From: Nakataea oryzae
Lineage: Eukaryota; Ascomycota; Sordariomycetes; Magnaporthales; Magnaporthaceae
Reading direction: 5' to 3'
Length of the DNA stretch: 64,000 bases
Assembly (NCBI GenBank): GCA_003049435.1
Contig: PYSQ01000009.1
Span: forward strand, 1 to 64,000
Of the stretch, positions 62,534 through 64,000 are shown piece after piece (positions within the stretch are counted from its first letter, which is position 1; every line of letters begins with the position of its first letter). Below the pieces are notes generated by a model that saw nothing but the letters and a program-made list of their open reading frames with translations, did no database searches and was not told the DNA's origin. The position numbers and the translations under genes were made by a program.

Positions 62534-64000
62534 ATGGAGCCCGGAACCACCCCGGCCTCGACGGGGTCCGCGGCCCTCGACGGCCGCACCGCCGAGCTGC
62601 GCGTCGACCCAGACGGCGCCTGCCCGCGCAATGAGGTCATGTTCCAGGCCTTCGAGTGGTACTGCCCGGACGACGGCCAGCATTGGCGGCGCCTCGCCCA
62701 CGACGCGCCCCGTCTCGCGAGCCTGGGCGTGACGGCCATGTGGATCCCGCCCGCGACCAAGGGCGGCTCGGGCACTCACAGCAACGGCTACGACGCCTAC
62801 GACCTGTACGACCTCGGCGAGTTTGACCAGAAGGGCACCACCCGCACAAAGTGGGGCTCCAAGGCCGACCTTCTCGTCCTGGCCGAGGCGGCGGCTGCCC
62901 ATGGCGTTGGCCTGCTGTTTGACGCCGTCCTGAACCACAAGGCCGGCGCCGACGGGACCGAGCTTGTGAATGCGCGGATGGTCGACTCGAAAGGTTGATT
63001 TTTTTTTTTTTGCTTTGCTCGTGCATGCATGCATACTCGCTGTTATAGTGGTTGCAAGTGAAAAGGCTGGCTAATGCCTTGTCCCAACCCCCTTTGGCTC
63101 TGGTGCCTGCAGACCGTCGCAAGTTTGTCAACGAGACCGAGCAGTTATCGACTTGGACCAAATTTGAATTTTCGGGGCGGCAGTCGGGAGAGCACAGCTC
63201 CTTCCGCTGGAACCACGCCCACTTTACCGGAGTCGACTACGACGATCGCACGCATAGGAACGCCATCTGGCTGCTGCAGGACAAGACCTGGGCAGAGGAT
63301 GTCAGCAGCGACCTGGGCAACTTTGACTATCTGTGACCATCCATTTCACTAAACATCTGCACAATGCCTCCCTCGCTCCACGAAAGCCGCTCGAGAGAGT
63401 TTCTAACGCCTGCGCTGGTCCTAGAATGTTCGCCGACGTTGACCACCACCATCCCGATGTCCGCCAGGAGCTCTTGCGCTGGGTCGAGTGGCTGGACAGC
63501 CAGGTGGAGCTCGGAGGGCTACGGCTCGATGCCCTCAAGCACTACTCGTCGCACTTCGTGCGCGACATGCTGGCGCACGTGGACGAAGTGAGGACGAAGA
63601 GGCTGGGGGACAAAGCGAAGCCCTGGTTCGTCGTGGGCGAGTATTCGGGCGACGACCGCGAGCCGATGGAAAAGTACCTAGAGCTTATGCGTGACCGCAT
63701 CTCACTGTTTGACTTCCCGCTGCTGAATAACTTTTCCCGGGCTTCGTTTGCTGCCAACGTCGACTTGCGTGGCATTTTCGAGGGAGCGTTGTGCGAGACG
63801 AGACCGAACAATGCGGTTGTGAGTTGGAAAAGCAGCCGCATGTTGATATCCTGTCCGCGCCTTCTAACAGAGTATTTTATTGAAAAAAAAGACGTTTGTT
63901 ATGAACCATGACACTGTCAGTAGCGACTATGCTCCGAAATGACATCGCTCGGGCCAGGCGATCAGAGATGCTGACGCGCCACGTGGTTCTAAATACTCCT
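62534..64000 (+). CDS. GH13 alpha-amylase, intracellular type (5' complete, 3' beyond the window)
   Basis: Exons 62534-62993, 63113-63332, 63425-63818 and at least 63892-63915 join in frame. The fold is the GH13 barrel of intracellular fungal and bacterial liquefying-type amylases (GH13_5-like): VMFQAFEWYCPDDGQHW at the N-terminus, then GVTAMWIPPATKG, YDLYDLGEFDQKGT, GLLFDAVLNHKAG. The catalytic Asp is in GLRLDALKHYS, the acid Glu in FVVGEYSG, and the third catalytic residue in the last exon (VMNHDT). No signal peptide is seen, so it is probably cytosolic. The start at 62534 is one of several in-frame Met codons and is not certain; an in-frame Met at 62387 is an alternative. The last exon ends at 63915 if the GTCAGT at 63916 is the donor; otherwise the frame stops at 63941. 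The end is missing. It would hydrolyse alpha-1,4-glucans. Confidence 0.9.

Overview
This window is nuclear DNA of a filamentous ascomycete (Pezizomycotina, most likely a Sordariomycete). The evidence is short GT-AG introns of about 50-150 bases, GC-rich coding sequence, pyrimidine-rich leaders before several start codons, a PTH11-type receptor, a HET-domain protein, a CRH-type GH16 enzyme and a quinate-type permease. There is no operon, CRISPR array, rRNA or convincing tRNA. Exon junctions were worked out by hand from frame continuity and splice sites; most multi-exon models close exactly in frame.

Left part (1-17 kb): a long leader precedes a membrane-anchored CRH/GH16 wall transglycosylase (2703-4467, +). 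Facing it is a seven-exon PTH11-like receptor (4961-7294, -). After a 2.5 kb geneless stretch comes an unusual secreted lysine/proline/asparagine-rich protein (9811-11415, +), then a HAD hydrolase, a zinc alcohol/formaldehyde dehydrogenase and a DUF2306 membrane protein. A MITE-like element with 38-base inverted terminal repeats lies at 17251-17534.

Middle part (15.9-40.7 kb): nine consecutive minus-strand genes. They are the DUF2306 protein, a HET-domain protein interrupted by a 117-base N gap, an amino-acid permease, an FAD monooxygenase, a GST of the eEF1B-gamma type, a DUF1308-like protein, a HerA-like P-loop ATPase, a quinate-type MFS permease and an alpha-glucoside-type MFS transporter. 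The 34.2-36.0 kb interval is geneless.

Right part (40.7-64 kb): the MFS transporter is divergent from an ABM-like protein. The shared promoter carries a tandem 80-base duplication with a palindromic TGACG/CGTCA core. Next come an APH-like phosphotransferase, a probable multi-exon secreted cysteine-containing protein (45.3-46.3 kb), a membrane-anchored GH3 beta-glucosidase, a secreted laccase-like multicopper oxidase, a GRE2-like NAD(P)H reductase, a decayed transcription-factor-like relic (56.7-57.4 kb), a secreted FMN-dependent dehydrogenase and, cut by the window edge, an intracellular-type GH13 alpha-amylase.

The genes do not form one obvious pathway. The content suits a saprotroph or plant-associated fungus: polysaccharide and phenolic turnover (GH3, multicopper oxidase, amylase, sugar and quinate uptake), cell-wall remodelling and sensing or self-recognition. 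The best candidates for undescribed biology are the lysine-rich secreted protein, the spliced cysteine-containing secreted protein, the HerA-like ATPase and the duplicated palindromic promoter element.
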